DNA from: Azoarcus sp. DN11
Lineage (GTDB): Bacteria > Pseudomonadota > Gammaproteobacteria > Burkholderiales > Rhodocyclaceae
Length of the DNA stretch: 64,000 nucleotides
Reading direction: 5' to 3'
Assembly (NCBI RefSeq): GCF_003628555.1
Contig: NZ_CP021731.1
Location: forward strand, 3,100,001 to 3,164,000
A program made the position numbers and the translations under genes. Positions 18,125-27,956 of this stretch are shown here, piece by piece. Under the pieces are notes generated by a model, which saw only the letters and a list, made by a program, of their open reading frames with translations, was not told where the DNA came from and made no database searches. The first letter of the stretch is position 1. Every line of letters begins with the position of its first letter.

Positions 18125-21031
18125 ATGTCGAACGCCCCTGTCTCTTCCGCCCTGCGCGCCCCCTTGTCCCAGCTCGAGCAGCGTGACGCCTTCATCGCCC
18201 GCCACATCGGCCCGAATCCGGCCGAGATCGCGAGGATGCTCGCGGCCATCGGCGCCCCCTCGCTGGACGCCCTGATCGACCAGACCGTCCCCGCGGCGAT
18301 CCGCCTGCCCGCGCCGCTGCCGCTGGACGCCGCAAAGCCCGAGCACGAGGCGCTAGCCGAGCTGCGTTCGATCGCGCAGAAGAACATCGTGAAGAAGTCC
18401 CTCATCGGCATGGGTTACTACGGCACGCATACGCCGGCGGTGATCCTGCGCAACGTGACGGAAAACCCCGGCTGGTACACCGCCTACACGCCGTATCAGG
18501 CCGAGATCTCGCAAGGCCGCCTGGAGGCGCTGCTGAATTACCAGCAGATGGTGATCGACTTGACCGGTCTCGAACTCGCCAACGCATCGCTGCTCGACGA
18601 AGCCACCGCGGCTGCCGAGGCCATGACGATGGCGCGGCGCGTGAGCAAGGCCAAGGCGAACGCGTTCTTCGTCGACGAAGCCTGCTTCCCGCAGACCATC
18701 GACGTCGTGCGCACCCGTGCCGCCTATTTCGGCTTCGAACTGGTATTCGGCCCGGCGGCCGACGCCGCCACGCACGAAGTCTTCGGTGCGCTGCTGCAGT
18801 ACCCGAACGAACGCGGCGAGATTGCCGATCTCGGCGATACGATCGCGGCGCTGAAGGCCAAAGGGGCCGTCACCGCCGTCGCATCCGACCTGATGGCTCT
18901 CGTGCTGCTCAAGTCGCCCGGCGCCATAGGTGCCGACATCGCGCTCGGCTCGGCACAGCGCTTCGGCGTACCGATGGGCTTCGGTGGACCGCACGCGGCC
19001 TTCTTCGCGACACGCGAAGCCAACGTGCGCGCGATGCCCGGCCGCATCATCGGCGTATCGAAAGATGCCCGCGAAAAGACCGCGCTGCGCATGACCCTGC
19101 AGACGCGCGAGCAGCATATCCGCCGCGAGAAGGCGAACTCGAACATCTGCACCTCGCAGGTCCTGCTGGCCAACATGGCCGGCTTCTACGCCGTGTATCA
19201 CGGACCGGAAGGCCTGCGCACGATCGCGGCGCGCATCCACCGCCTGGCCGCGATCCTCGCCGAAGGCCTGCGCCGGGCCGGCTTCCCGGTACCGACGGCG
19301 GCCTTCTTCGACACGCTGCAGGTCGCGACCGGCGCACGCACGGGCGAACTCCTCACTGCCTGCGACGCCGCGGGCTTCAACCTGCGCAAGGTCTCGGACA
19401 GCATGCTCGGCATCTCGGTCGATGAGACGACGACCGCCGCCGACATCGCGGCGGTGCTGCAGTGCTTCGGCGCAGGCGCCGACCTCGCCGCGCTCGACGC
19501 CGCGGTGGCCGCGAACGGCGGCGCCATCCCCGCCGCGCTGCAACGCGAGGACGCCATCCTGAAGCACCCCGTGTTCAGCACGCACCACACCGAGCACGAG
19601 ATGCTGCGCTACCTGAAGAAGCTGCAGAACCGCGACCTCGCCCTCGACCACTCGATGATCTCGCTCGGCAGCTGCACGATGAAGCTCAACGCGACGAGCG
19701 AGATGATCCCGATCACCTGGCCGGAATTCGCGAACATGCACCCGTTCGCGCCGCGCGAGCAGGCGGCCGGCTGCCTCGAGATGATCGCGGGCCTCGCCGA
19801 CTACCTCAAGGCCGTCACCGGCTTCCCGGCAATCTGCATGCAGCCGAACTCCGGCGCGCAGGGCGAGTATGCGGGCCTCGTGTCGATCGCGCGCTACCAC
19901 GCGAGCCGCGGCGAAGCGCACCGCAACGTGTGCCTGATCCCGAAGTCCGCGCACGGCACCAATCCCGCGACGGCACACATGTGCGGCATGGAAGTCGTGG
20001 TCGTCGCATGCGACGACAGGGGCAACGTCGACGTCGCCGACCTGCGCGCAAAGGCCGCGCAGCACGCCGACCGCCTTGCCGCGCTGATGATCACCTATCC
20101 CTCCACGCACGGGGTGTTCGAAGAGGCGATCCGCGAGATCTGCGCCATCGTCCATGAGCACGGCGGACAGGTGTACATGGACGGCGCCAACCTCAACGCC
20201 CAGGTCGGCCTGACCTCCCCCGCGCACATCGGCGCGGACGTCAGCCACATGAACCTGCACAAGACCTTCTGCATCCCGCATGGCGGCGGCGGACCGGGCA
20301 TGGGCCCGATCGGCCTGGCGGCGCATCTCGCGCCGTTCATGGCCGACCACGTGGTCGCCGCGACCGGCGGCGAAGATCGCCCGAACAAGGGCCAGGGCGC
20401 AGTCAGCGCCGCGCCCTTCGGTTCCGCGAGCATCCTGCCGATCTCGTGGATGTACATCGCGATGATGGGCGGGGAAGGCCTCAGGCAGGCGACCCAGGCC
20501 GCGATCCTCAACGCGAACTACGTCGCCAACCGCCTCGCCGAGCACTACCCGGTGCTGTATACGGGCTCGCAGGGGCGCGTCGCGCACGAGTGCATCCTCG
20601 ACATCCGCCCGATCAAGGCCGCCACCGGAATCAGCGAAGTCGACATCGCCAAGCGCCTGATGGACTATGGATTCCATGCACCGACGATGTCATTCCCGGT
20701 CGCCGGCACGATCATGGTCGAACCGACCGAGTCCGAGGATCTGGGCGAACTCGACCGCTTCATCGACGCGATGATTGCCATTCGCAGCGAAATCCGCGAG
20801 ATCGAGGCCGGCCGCTGGACCGCCGAGGACAACCCGCTGAAGCACGCCCCCCACACCCAGGCGGATTTCCTCGGCGACTGGACTCGCAGCTATTCCCGCG
20901 AGCAAGCCGCCTTCCCGCTGCCGTGGGTCGCGGAAAACAAGTTCTGGCCCAGCGTCAATCGCATCGACGACGTCTATGGCGACCGCAATTTGTTCTGCGC
21001 CTGCGTGCCGATGGACGACTACGCAAGCTAA
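18125..21031 (+). CDS. gcvP: Glycine dehydrogenase (decarboxylating), P protein
   Basis: GcvP is the PLP-dependent decarboxylase that loads the aminomethyl group onto GcvH. At 968 residues it is the single-chain homodimeric form, with both halves fused. The N-terminal [14 protein letters not shown] and the PLP-lysine region [19 protein letters not shown] are clear. It is the last gene of the operon and is followed by a strong terminator. No lpd gene for the L protein is nearby. Confidence 0.98.
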   Translation: MSNAPVSSALRAPLSQLEQRDAFIARHIGPNPAEIARMLAAIGAPSLDALIDQTVPAAIRLPAPLPLDAAKPEHEALAELRSIAQKNIVKKSLIGMGYYGTHTPAVILRNVTENPGWYTAYTPYQAEISQGRLEALLNYQQMVIDLTGLELANASLLDEATAAAEAMTMARRVSKAKANAFFVDEACFPQTIDVVRTRAAYFGFELVFGPAADAATHEVFGALLQYPNERGEIADLGDTIAALKAKGAVTAVASDLMALVLLKSPGAIGADIALGSAQRFGVPMGFGGPHAAFFATREANVRAMPGRIIGVSKDAREKTALRMTLQTREQHIRREKANSNICTSQVLLANMAGFYAVYHGPEGLRTIAARIHRLAAILAEGLRRAGFPVPTAAFFDTLQVATGARTGELLTACDAAGFNLRKVSDSMLGISVDETTTAADIAAVLQCFGAGADLAALDAAVAANGGAIPAALQREDAILKHPVFSTHHTEHEMLRYLKKLQNRDLALDHSMISLGSCTMKLNATSEMIPITWPEFANMHPFAPREQAAGCLEMIAGLADYLKAVTGFPAICMQPNSGAQGEYAGLVSIARYHASRGEAHRNVCLIPKSAHGTNPATAHMCGMEVVVVACDDRGNVDVADLRAKAAQHADRLAALMITYPSTHGVFEEAIREICAIVHEHGGQVYMDGANLNAQVGLTSPAHIGADVSHMNLHKTFCIPHGGGGPGMGPIGLAAHLAPFMADHVVAATGGEDRPNKGQGAVSAAPFGSASILPISWMYIAMMGGEGLRQATQAAILNANYVANRLAEHYPVLYTGSQGRVAHECILDIRPIKAATGISEVDIAKRLMDYGFHAPTMSFPVAGTIMVEPTESEDLGELDRFIDAMIAIRSEIREIEAGRWTAEDNPLKHAPHTQADFLGDWTRSYSREQAAFPLPWVAENKFWPSVNRIDDVYGDRNLFCACVPMDDYAS

Positions 21032-21055
21032 AATCCTGCCGCTTCTTTCCGACGG

Positions 21056-21082
21056 AAGCCACGCCCCGGCGTGGCTTTTTTT
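21056..21082 (+). terminator. Intrinsic terminator of the gcv operon
   Basis: A 10-bp stem (21056-21065 with 21068-21077) runs into an uninterrupted run of T to 21082, 25 bp after gcvP. Confidence 0.92.
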
Positions 21083-21114
21083 CGACCCCGCCCCGACGTC
21101 CAGACCACCGCGCC

Positions 21115-22797
21115 ATGTCTCCGCACACCCCGCCCCGACCGCACGACCGCAACTGGCTCAGCCTCCTGCTGGTCGGCCTGACCATCTTGCTGGTCCTGGG
21201 CATGGTGCTCGTGCAGCAGACCCACCCGGTGCCGATGCACGACCTGAAACTCGCGGACGGGGAGCGCCTGAAATGCGTGTCCTATGCCCCCTACCGCCTG
21301 CCGGGCCAGACGCCCTTCGACGAAAAGCTCGTAATCACGCGCGAGCAGATCGCCGCGGACCTCACCGCACTGTCGAAGATCACCGAATGCGTGCGCATCT
21401 ATTCAGTCGACCAGGGCCTCGATCAGGTGCCCGCCGTCGCACGCGAAATCGGCCTCAAGGTCCTGCTCGGCGCCTGGGTCAATGCCGATCCCAAGCGCAA
21501 CATGAAGCAGCTCGACCACGCGATCGGGCTCGCCAACGACTACGCCGACGTGGTTCGCGTTCTGATCGTCGGCAACGAGGTGCTGTTGCGCCGCGAGCGC
21601 ACCGAGTCGGAAATGCGCGAGCTGATCGAATACGCCCGCGCGCGGGTGAAGGTCCCCGTGACCTACGCCGACGTCTGGGAGTTCTGGCTGCAGCACCCGA
21701 AGCTCGCCGAGTCGGTCGATTGGGTAACAGTTCATATCCTGCCGTTCTGGGAGGACCACCCCGTCGCGATCGACCGCGCCGTCGCGCACGTCGCGGACGT
21801 GTTCGACGAAGTGCGCAGCCATTTCGACAAGCCGCTGATGATCGGCGAGACCGGCTGGCCCAGCGCCGGACGCCAGCGTCAGGGCTCGGAGCCCTCCCAG
21901 GTCAATCAGGCGCGCTACATCCGCGAATTCGTGCATATCGCGCACGAAAAGGGCTGGAACTACAACCTCATCGAAGCCATCGACCAGCCGTGGAAGCGCC
22001 GCCTCGAAGGCACCGTCGGCGGCTACTGGGGCATGCTCGGCACCGACCTGCACCCGAAATTCCCCCTCGCGGGCCCCGTCACCGAGCGCACGGGGGTCGC
22101 CTCGCTGCTCGCCGGCGCGGGTCTCGGTGCCGTGCTGTGCCTGCTGCTATCGATGGGCAGGCGTAACGGCCCGTTGCGTGCGGCGGCCCTGTGCACGACG
22201 GGCGCCGTCGCCGGACTGAGTGCCGTACTGGGCTGGGAACACGCGCAACTTGCCTGGCGCGACCCGTTCGAATGGTGGCTGCTCGGCAGCATCGGCGCGC
22301 TGGGCCTCATGACGGCCCTCGTCGCGTCGCACTGGTCCGCCACGGCACCGCTCACGAGCGCGAGCGAAGCGTGGGCCACCCTCCGCGAGGGCCGGCTGCA
22401 CGCGCTCGACGCCGGACAGGCGCTCGGCCTGCTGCGCGGGCTGCTGCTGTTCGCCGCGGCCATCGCCGCCCTGCTGCTGTTCGCGGATCCGCGCTACCGC
22501 GACTTCCCCGTGTTCCTGTATCTCGTTCCCGCGCTCGTGTTCGGGGTCACCGGGTGGTGGGCGGCGAGCCGGCTCGGCGTGGAGGAAACGGTGTGCGGCC
22601 TCGTGATCGCAGTCTGCGTCGTCGGCCGCTGGTTACCGGAGCCCCTCAATCCCCAGGCCATCGCGTGGCTCGCAACCGGCCTCCTCCTTGCCGGCCCGTG
22701 CCTGCGCGCCGCCGTGCGCGAGCACCAGCAGCGAAAGCATGGCACCCACGGCGGCGTAGTCGAAGCTGTAAAGGACGAGACCTGCAATCCCGCATAG
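21115..22797 (+). CDS. Membrane-bound GH17-family glucan hydrolase/transglycosylase
   Basis: The 560-residue protein has one N-terminal transmembrane segment (about residues 13-34), a GH17 (beta/alpha)8 domain to about residue 340, and a C-terminal region of several predicted membrane helices. The acid/base glutamate is E155 (IVGNEVLLR) and the nucleophile is E245 (IGETGWPS). GH17 enzymes act on beta-1,3-glucans, and proteobacterial members associated with NdvB proteins can act as transglycosylases. Its neighbour 23325-25970 carries the same domain fused to a glycosyltransferase, so a shared glucan pathway is likely; NdvC-like function is possible but not shown. Its last 165 bp overlap an opposing membrane-protein gene. 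Confidence 0.85.
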   Translation: MSPHTPPRPHDRNWLSLLLVGLTILLVLGMVLVQQTHPVPMHDLKLADGERLKCVSYAPYRLPGQTPFDEKLVITREQIAADLTALSKITECVRIYSVDQGLDQVPAVAREIGLKVLLGAWVNADPKRNMKQLDHAIGLANDYADVVRVLIVGNEVLLRRERTESEMRELIEYARARVKVPVTYADVWEFWLQHPKLAESVDWVTVHILPFWEDHPVAIDRAVAHVADVFDEVRSHFDKPLMIGETGWPSAGRQRQGSEPSQVNQARYIREFVHIAHEKGWNYNLIEAIDQPWKRRLEGTVGGYWGMLGTDLHPKFPLAGPVTERTGVASLLAGAGLGAVLCLLLSMGRRNGPLRAAALCTTGAVAGLSAVLGWEHAQLAWRDPFEWWLLGSIGALGLMTALVASHWSATAPLTSASEAWATLREGRLHALDAGQALGLLRGLLLFAAAIAALLLFADPRYRDFPVFLYLVPALVFGVTGWWAASRLGVEETVCGLVIAVCVVGRWLPEPLNPQAIAWLATGLLLAGPCLRAAVREHQQRKHGTHGGVVEAVKDETCNPA

Positions 22798-23064
22798 CCA
22801 TCCGCCCCAGGCGAGCGGCTGCCGGCGTGACAGGAAGGCGCCCACGCCCAGGATGAGGCTCGCCCACCCGAGGCGTTGCTGGACGAAAGCCTGCACGAGC
22901 ATCCATTTCACCAGGCACCAGCCTGACAGCCCATCCGCAAGCCGCGGCGCACACTCGGCCGGGAGCACACCCGCCTCGAGCACTGCGTAGCGCAGCAAGA
23001 GGACCGCCGCCAGCACGATCGAACTCACCCCCGCCAGTCGCGCGACCACGCCGCGCTGCTGCAT
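22633..23064 (-). CDS. Small polytopic membrane protein, function unknown
   Basis: The 143-residue reading frame is strongly hydrophobic in at least four stretches (for example AGVSSIVLAAVLLLRYAVL and WGGWLCGIAGLVLYSFDY) separated by charged loops, which is the pattern of a real small membrane protein rather than a mirror frame. The first 267 bp lie outside any other gene; the last 165 bp overlap the 3' end of the GH17 gene on the other strand. It sits between the two glucan genes and may be linked to them. I do not recognise a family. The ribosome binding site is weak (AAAAGAA). The start could also lie further upstream. Confidence 0.6.
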   Translation of the reverse strand: MQQRGVVARLAGVSSIVLAAVLLLRYAVLEAGVLPAECAPRLADGLSGWCLVKWMLVQAFVQQRLGWASLILGVGAFLSRRQPLAWGGWLCGIAGLVLYSFDYAAVGAMLSLLVLAHGGAQARAGKEEAGCEPRDGLGIEGLR

Positions 23065-23324
23065 TTCTTTTCCCGACAACACCTTAATTCCTTGCGATTC
23101 GCCGGGCCCGGAACGGGCCAGCACCGTGTTGCAAATTAAACCCATAATCCCTTTGCTAAGCAGCAGAAAAAGCGCATACACTCCGCGGCCATCGGCTGTA
23201 CGGTCCCGTATGCGCGAATTCTGGCATACCTGAAGTATTCTATTGCACCGCAAGATCCTAAGCCTTGTCCGCCCAGGCGGGGCATAGAGGTGTTTGATAC
23301 AGTCCTCGAGGGACACTGATCCTG
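23065..23324. other. Intergenic region between the divergent membrane protein gene and the ndvB-like gene
   Basis: This 260-bp stretch is more AT-rich than its surroundings and must hold the promoters of both flanking genes. No pair of -35 and -10 boxes is convincing. A GAGGGA ribosome binding site precedes the start at 23325. Confidence 0.5.
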
Positions 23325-25970
23325 ATGAAAAACGCGGCTTCGCTGATTTACCGAATTATCGTAGCGCTCATACTTGCCGGAATCGTCGCCGGCGCGCAGT
23401 ACCTGATAGCAGAACGCTGGAACCGCGGCACCGAATTCGTCGGCGCCGCCAACAGCATCCACGGATACGCCTACAGCCCCTTCCAGCGGGACCAGAATCC
23501 CCTGCAAGGCACTTACCCGAGCGAGGCCGAGATCGGCGCCGATCTCGACCTGCTCGCCCAGTCCGCCGAACACATCCGCACCTACGGCAGCCTCGAGAAC
23601 CCCTCCATCGTCCCGCTCGCGGCCGATCGCGACCTCACCGTGATGGCCGGCGCGTGGATCGGGCCCGACGCTGAGAAGAACGAGAAGGAAGTCGACGCGG
23701 TCATCGAAGCCGCCCGCAAGTATTCGCACGTAAACCGCGTGATCATCGGCAACGAGGCGCTGCTGCGCGGCGACGTTACCGTGAAGGAGCTGGCCGTCTA
23801 CCTCGACAAGGCGCGCAAGGCCCTCAGGCGCCTGAAGAAGCCGGTCTCGACCGCCGAACCCTGGCACGTCTGGCTGAAGAATCCCCAACTCGCCGACAGC
23901 GTCGACTTCATCACCGTCCATCTCCTGCCCTACCACGAGGGCGTGCCGGTCGAAAACGCCGTCGACTACGCGCTCATGCGTTACGACGAACTCGTCAAGC
24001 GCTTCCCGAAGAAGAAGATCGTCATCGGCGAAATCGGCTGGCCCAGCCGCGGCCCGATGATGGACAGTCTGGGCGGCGGCGACACCAAGGGGGTTGCCTC
24101 GGCCGAGAACCAGGCACGCTTCATCCGCGAGTTCCTCGCCAATCCGCGCTCGGCCTCGCTCGACTACTACATCATGGAAGCGATCGACCAACCGTGGAAG
24201 ATCGAGATCGAAGGCTGGGCCGGTGCGTACTGGGGCATGTTCAATGCCGACCGCCATCCGAAGTTCGCCCTTGACGGCCTGGTCGTCAAGGACGTTCGCT
24301 GGCACGAAAAGGCGCGCTCCGCCGCGCTGATCGCCTTCCTGCCGATGTTCCTGCTCGCGTTCTTCCTGCGCGACTGGAGCGTGCTGGGCCGCCTGTGGCT
24401 TGCAGGGCTCGTGCAGGCCTGTGCCGCGACGCTCGTGGTCGGCCTCAACGTCCCGGCCGACTACTATCTCACGCAGCGCGACCTGATCGGGCTGACGATG
24501 CTGATCGGCGCAACCCTGCTGACGATCGCGGTGCTGCTGTCGCACGGTTTCGAATTCGGCGAAGTGCTGTTCAAGCGCCGCTGGAAACGCCGCTTCCTGC
24601 CCTTGCCGCCGCACGACGCCGACAAGGAACCCTTCGTATCGATCCACCTCGCGTGCTGCAACGAGCCGCCCGAAATGGTCATCGCGACCATCGACAGCCT
24701 CGCCGCGATGAAGTATCGGAACTTCGAAGTCCTCGTGCTCGACAACAACACCAAGGACGAGGCGCTGTGGAAGCCGCTGGAAAAGCGCTGCGCCGAACTG
24801 GGCCCGCGTTTCCGTTTCTACCACCTCGATAACTGGCCGGGCTTCAAGGCCGGCGCGCTGAACTTCGGCCTGCGCCAGACCGACCCCCGTGCCGAAGTGG
24901 TCGGCGTCGTCGATGCCGACTACGTCGTGTCGCCGGACTGGCTGTCGTGCCTGATTCCGCACTTCGACGACGGCGACGTCGCCGTCGTGCAGGCGCCGCA
25001 GGCACACCGCGACTGGGAAACCCAACCCTTCCGCCGCATGTGCAACTGGGAATTCGACGGCTTCTTCCGCATCGGCATGCACCACCGCAACGAGCGCAAC
25101 GCGCTGATCCAGCACGGCACGATGACGCTGGTGCGCCGTCTCGCGCTCGACGAGGTCGGCGGCTGGTCGGAATGGTGCATCTGCGAGGACACCGAGCTGG
25201 GCCTGCGCCTTATCGAAAAGGGTTACGACACCCGCTACGTCGACCACATCCTCGGGCGCGGCCTGACGCCTGCCGACTTCCCCGCAATCAAGAGCCAGCG
25301 CTTCCGCTGGGCCTTCGGCGCGATGCAGATCCTCAAGCACCACCTGCCCGCGATGATCGGCCCGAGCCGGCTCAACCTCGCCCAGCGCTACCACTTCCTC
25401 ACCGGCTGGTTCGCCTGGCTCGGCGATGCCCTGCAGCTCGTTTTCGCCTTCGCGAGCCTCGCCTGGACCGTCGGCATCCTGTTCTACCCGAAGGCCTTCG
25501 GGCTGCCGGTCACTTCGCTGGCGCTGCCCATCCTCGCCTTCATGGCCTTCAAGGCAGGCCTCGGCCCCATCCTCTACCGTCGCACGATGGATGCCCCGTG
25601 GAAGGACATTCTCGGCGCATCGGTGCTCTCGGTAGGCCTCGCCCACGCGATCGCACGCGGCGTGTTTGCCGGTCTCGTCAAGCGGCGCGGCGAATTCGTG
25701 CGCACCCCGAAGGGCTGGAAGGACAAGGGTACCCTCGCCTTCTTCTCGCCGCTGCGCGAGGAGATCGGGCTGCTCGTCGCCCTGATGCTCGGGGCGGCCG
25801 TACTGCTCTTCCAGCGCGGCTTCGAGGACCTCGAGGTGCAACTGTGGGTGGGTATTCTCGGCCTGCAGTGCATTCCCTACATCGCCGCCATCGCGTGTCA
25901 GGTCGCGTCCTACATGCCGGAAGGCAAGGCCGAGACGCCGCTGCCGGCCGGCACGGGCCTGCAGACCTGA
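23325..25970 (+). CDS. ndvB: NdvB-type beta-glucan synthase (GH17 + GT2 fusion)
   Basis: The 881-residue protein has the length and architecture of Pseudomonas NdvB. An N-terminal membrane helix (residues 9-28) leads to a GH17 domain with E144 (IIGNEALLR) and E236 (IGEIGWPS), then membrane helices near 332-405, a GT2 processive glycosyltransferase domain at about 435-670 with D473, D530-D532, E621-D622 and the Q658-RFRW motif, and more membrane helices. NdvB enzymes make cyclic or branched beta-1,3-glucans, linked to osmoadaptation and to biofilm antibiotic tolerance in Pseudomonas aeruginosa. A terminator follows the gene. The precise linkage of the product cannot be read from sequence. Confidence 0.88.
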   Translation: MKNAASLIYRIIVALILAGIVAGAQYLIAERWNRGTEFVGAANSIHGYAYSPFQRDQNPLQGTYPSEAEIGADLDLLAQSAEHIRTYGSLENPSIVPLAADRDLTVMAGAWIGPDAEKNEKEVDAVIEAARKYSHVNRVIIGNEALLRGDVTVKELAVYLDKARKALRRLKKPVSTAEPWHVWLKNPQLADSVDFITVHLLPYHEGVPVENAVDYALMRYDELVKRFPKKKIVIGEIGWPSRGPMMDSLGGGDTKGVASAENQARFIREFLANPRSASLDYYIMEAIDQPWKIEIEGWAGAYWGMFNADRHPKFALDGLVVKDVRWHEKARSAALIAFLPMFLLAFFLRDWSVLGRLWLAGLVQACAATLVVGLNVPADYYLTQRDLIGLTMLIGATLLTIAVLLSHGFEFGEVLFKRRWKRRFLPLPPHDADKEPFVSIHLACCNEPPEMVIATIDSLAAMKYRNFEVLVLDNNTKDEALWKPLEKRCAELGPRFRFYHLDNWPGFKAGALNFGLRQTDPRAEVVGVVDADYVVSPDWLSCLIPHFDDGDVAVVQAPQAHRDWETQPFRRMCNWEFDGFFRIGMHHRNERNALIQHGTMTLVRRLALDEVGGWSEWCICEDTELGLRLIEKGYDTRYVDHILGRGLTPADFPAIKSQRFRWAFGAMQILKHHLPAMIGPSRLNLAQRYHFLTGWFAWLGDALQLVFAFASLAWTVGILFYPKAFGLPVTSLALPILAFMAFKAGLGPILYRRTMDAPWKDILGASVLSVGLAHAIARGVFAGLVKRRGEFVRTPKGWKDKGTLAFFSPLREEIGLLVALMLGAAVLLFQRGFEDLEVQLWVGILGLQCIPYIAAIACQVASYMPEGKAETPLPAGTGLQT

Positions 25971-25983
25971 TCCCGGGACACCC

Positions 25984-26006
25984 AGGGCGCCGCGTGGCGC
26001 CCTTTT
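25984..26006 (+). terminator. Intrinsic terminator after the ndvB-like gene
   Basis: An 8-bp stem (AGGGCGCC with GGCGCCCT) and four-base loop are followed by TTTTC. It lies 14 bp after the stop codon. Confidence 0.8.
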
Positions 26007-26042
26007 CGCATCCTGCCGTATTCGCCGCCGGCCGCGTACCGC

Positions 26043-26969
26043 TCAGGGGATATACGTCAACGGAATTTCGTCGCTGCGGCGAGCGCCAGCCGTCATCTCG
26101 CGACACAAGGCGATGAAGGCGCGCATGCCCGGCGTCGTGAATTTCTGCCGGTGCCAGAGAAAATGGAAGGACCGTTGCAGATCCAGTTCCGGCGTATCGA
26201 CCGGCACCAGGCTGCCGCGCCGGAACGCTTCCCGCAGCGCGAGACGGGAAATGCAGCCGATTCCCAGCCCGGATTCGACGGCACGTTTGATCGCTTCCGT
26301 ATGCTCCAGTTCCAGGCGCACGTCGATGCGTGACGCCACATGGCGCATGGCCTGATCGAAAGTCTCCCGCGTCCCCGAGCCGATTTCGCGCAGGATCCAC
26401 GAGTGCCGGGCCAATTCGTCGAGGCTCGCGCGGCGGCTGCTTGCGAGCGGATGCGACGGCGCGCAAAAGACCACCAGCTCGTCATCGAGCCAGGGAACGG
26501 CCTCGAGATCCGGGTGGTGGCAACTGCCTTCGATCATACCCATGTCGAGCTCGAAGCCGGCGACCTGCTGGATGATGGTCGCCGTGTTATGCACGCTCAG
26601 GTGGATGTGGCTTTCCGGGTGGCGCCGCAGGAAAGCCGCGACGATCAGCGTGCCGAGATAGTTGCCGATCGTGAGCGTTGCCCCGATCTTCATGCTCCCG
26701 AAGCCCATTCCGCCCTGTAGCAGGTCCTCGATGTCCTCGGCGCGCGCGAGGAGTTCCACGGCCCGCGGCAGCAGCCGCTGGCCAAGCTCGTTCAGGCGCA
26801 GGGACTTGCCGACCCGATCGAACAGGCGCACGTCGAACTGCCGCTCGAACTCCGTGAGGCTGCTGCTTGCCGCAGACTGCGACATCGCGAGCCGCTCGGC
26901 CGCGCGCGATACGGTCCCGGCGCGTGCCGTGGCGACAAAGACCTCGAGTTGTCTGAGCGTATGCTTCAT
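26043..26969 (-). CDS. LysR-family transcriptional regulator (FinR-like by context)
   Basis: The 308-residue protein has an N-terminal winged helix-turn-helix (LRQLEVFVATARAGTVSRAAERLAMSQSA is split across residues 5-33) and a C-terminal effector-binding domain. It is divergent from fpr across a 96-bp region with two perfect short inverted repeats. In Pseudomonas the LysR protein FinR is divergent from fprA and controls it under oxidative stress; the same role is an inference here from arrangement. The ATG at 26969 gives the standard LysR N-terminus. Confidence 0.88.
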   Translation of the reverse strand: MKHTLRQLEVFVATARAGTVSRAAERLAMSQSAASSSLTEFERQFDVRLFDRVGKSLRLNELGQRLLPRAVELLARAEDIEDLLQGGMGFGSMKIGATLTIGNYLGTLIVAAFLRRHPESHIHLSVHNTATIIQQVAGFELDMGMIEGSCHHPDLEAVPWLDDELVVFCAPSHPLASSRRASLDELARHSWILREIGSGTRETFDQAMRHVASRIDVRLELEHTEAIKRAVESGLGIGCISRLALREAFRRGSLVPVDTPELDLQRSFHFLWHRQKFTTPGMRAFIALCREMTAGARRSDEIPLTYIP

Positions 26970-26987
26970 ATCGATTTTCTGGATATT

Positions 26988-27047
26988 GATTATCTGAATA
27001 ATCCACTCATCAGCATAAAGCAAGCCACTACAATCGGAAAATCCGAT
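26988..27047. promoter_or_regulatory. Regulatory region between the LysR gene and fpr
   Basis: Two perfect inverted repeats are present: GATTAT-CTGA-ATAATC (26988-27003) and ATCGGA-AAA-TCCGAT (27033-27047). A TACAAT box at 27029-27034 could be the fpr -10 element, with no recognisable -35 box, as expected for an activator-dependent promoter. The second repeat overlaps that -10 element. Confidence 0.55.
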
Positions 27048-27065
27048 AATGGAGCGAAGAGCGAA

Positions 27066-27842
27066 ATGAGCAACCTGGCGACCGAGCGTGTCCTGAGCGT
27101 GCATCACTGGAACGACTCTCTTTTCAGTTTCCGTACCACTCGCGACCGCGCGCTGCGCTTCACGAACGGCCAGTTCGTGATGATCGGGCTCGAAGTCGAC
27201 GGCCGCCCGCTCACGCGCGCGTACAGCATCGCGAGCCCGAACCACGAGGAGCATCTGGAGTTCTTCAGCATCAAGGTTCCCAACGGCCCCCTGACTTCGC
27301 GCCTCCAGCACCTCAAGGAAGGCGACCCGATCGTCGTGAGCAAGAAGCCCACCGGCACCCTCGTGCTGCACGACCTCAAGCCGGGCAAGAACCTCTACCT
27401 GCTCTCGACGGGCACGGGACTGGCCCCGTTCATGAGCGTGATCCAGGATCCGGAAACCTACGAACACTTCGAACGCGTCGTGCTGATCCACGGCGTGCGC
27501 ACCGTGTCGGAACTGGCGTATCACAAGTTCATCACCGAGGAACTGCCCCGGCATGAGTTCTTCGGCGAGTTCGTGCGCGAAAAGCTCATCTACTATCCGA
27601 CCGTCACGCGCGAACCCTTCGTCAATCAGGGGCGGCTCACGGACCTGATCAACAGCGGCAAGCTGTTCCGCGACATCGGCCTGCCCGAGCTCGACCCAGC
27701 GGTGGACCGCGCGATGATCTGCGGCAGCCCGGCGATGCTTCAGGACTGCTGCGACCTGCTCGACGCACGCGGCTTCCAGATTTCGGCGCATATCGGCCAC
27801 CCTGGCGATTACGTGATCGAACGCGCATTTGTCGAAAAATGA
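27066..27842 (+). CDS. fpr: Ferredoxin/flavodoxin-NADP reductase
   Basis: Fpr exchanges electrons between NADPH and ferredoxin or flavodoxin and helps repair iron-sulfur damage. The 258-residue protein has the FAD-binding RAYS motif (51-54), the NADP-binding GTGLAP motif (116-121), the CGSPAML segment and a C-terminal FVEK, which is typical of the bacterial subclass. The ATG at 27066 is preceded by a GGAG site. It is divergent from a LysR regulator. Confidence 0.95.
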   Translation: MSNLATERVLSVHHWNDSLFSFRTTRDRALRFTNGQFVMIGLEVDGRPLTRAYSIASPNHEEHLEFFSIKVPNGPLTSRLQHLKEGDPIVVSKKPTGTLVLHDLKPGKNLYLLSTGTGLAPFMSVIQDPETYEHFERVVLIHGVRTVSELAYHKFITEELPRHEFFGEFVREKLIYYPTVTREPFVNQGRLTDLINSGKLFRDIGLPELDPAVDRAMICGSPAMLQDCCDLLDARGFQISAHIGHPGDYVIERAFVEK

Positions 27843-27956
27843 TCCGGCGTCCGGCGAAAACGCCGGACCGCTGCAATTGCCCGGTACACAACTGCGGTGC
27901 GAGACGCTCCCGGCAGGAGTACACTGCGTGTAACTCGCAGCAAGCCGGATAGATGC

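Noticed and set aside
21115..25970. Recent tandem duplication of the GH17 gene
   Set aside because: The two GH17 domains share catalytic motifs but differ widely elsewhere, and the fused domains differ, so an old paralogous relation is more likely.
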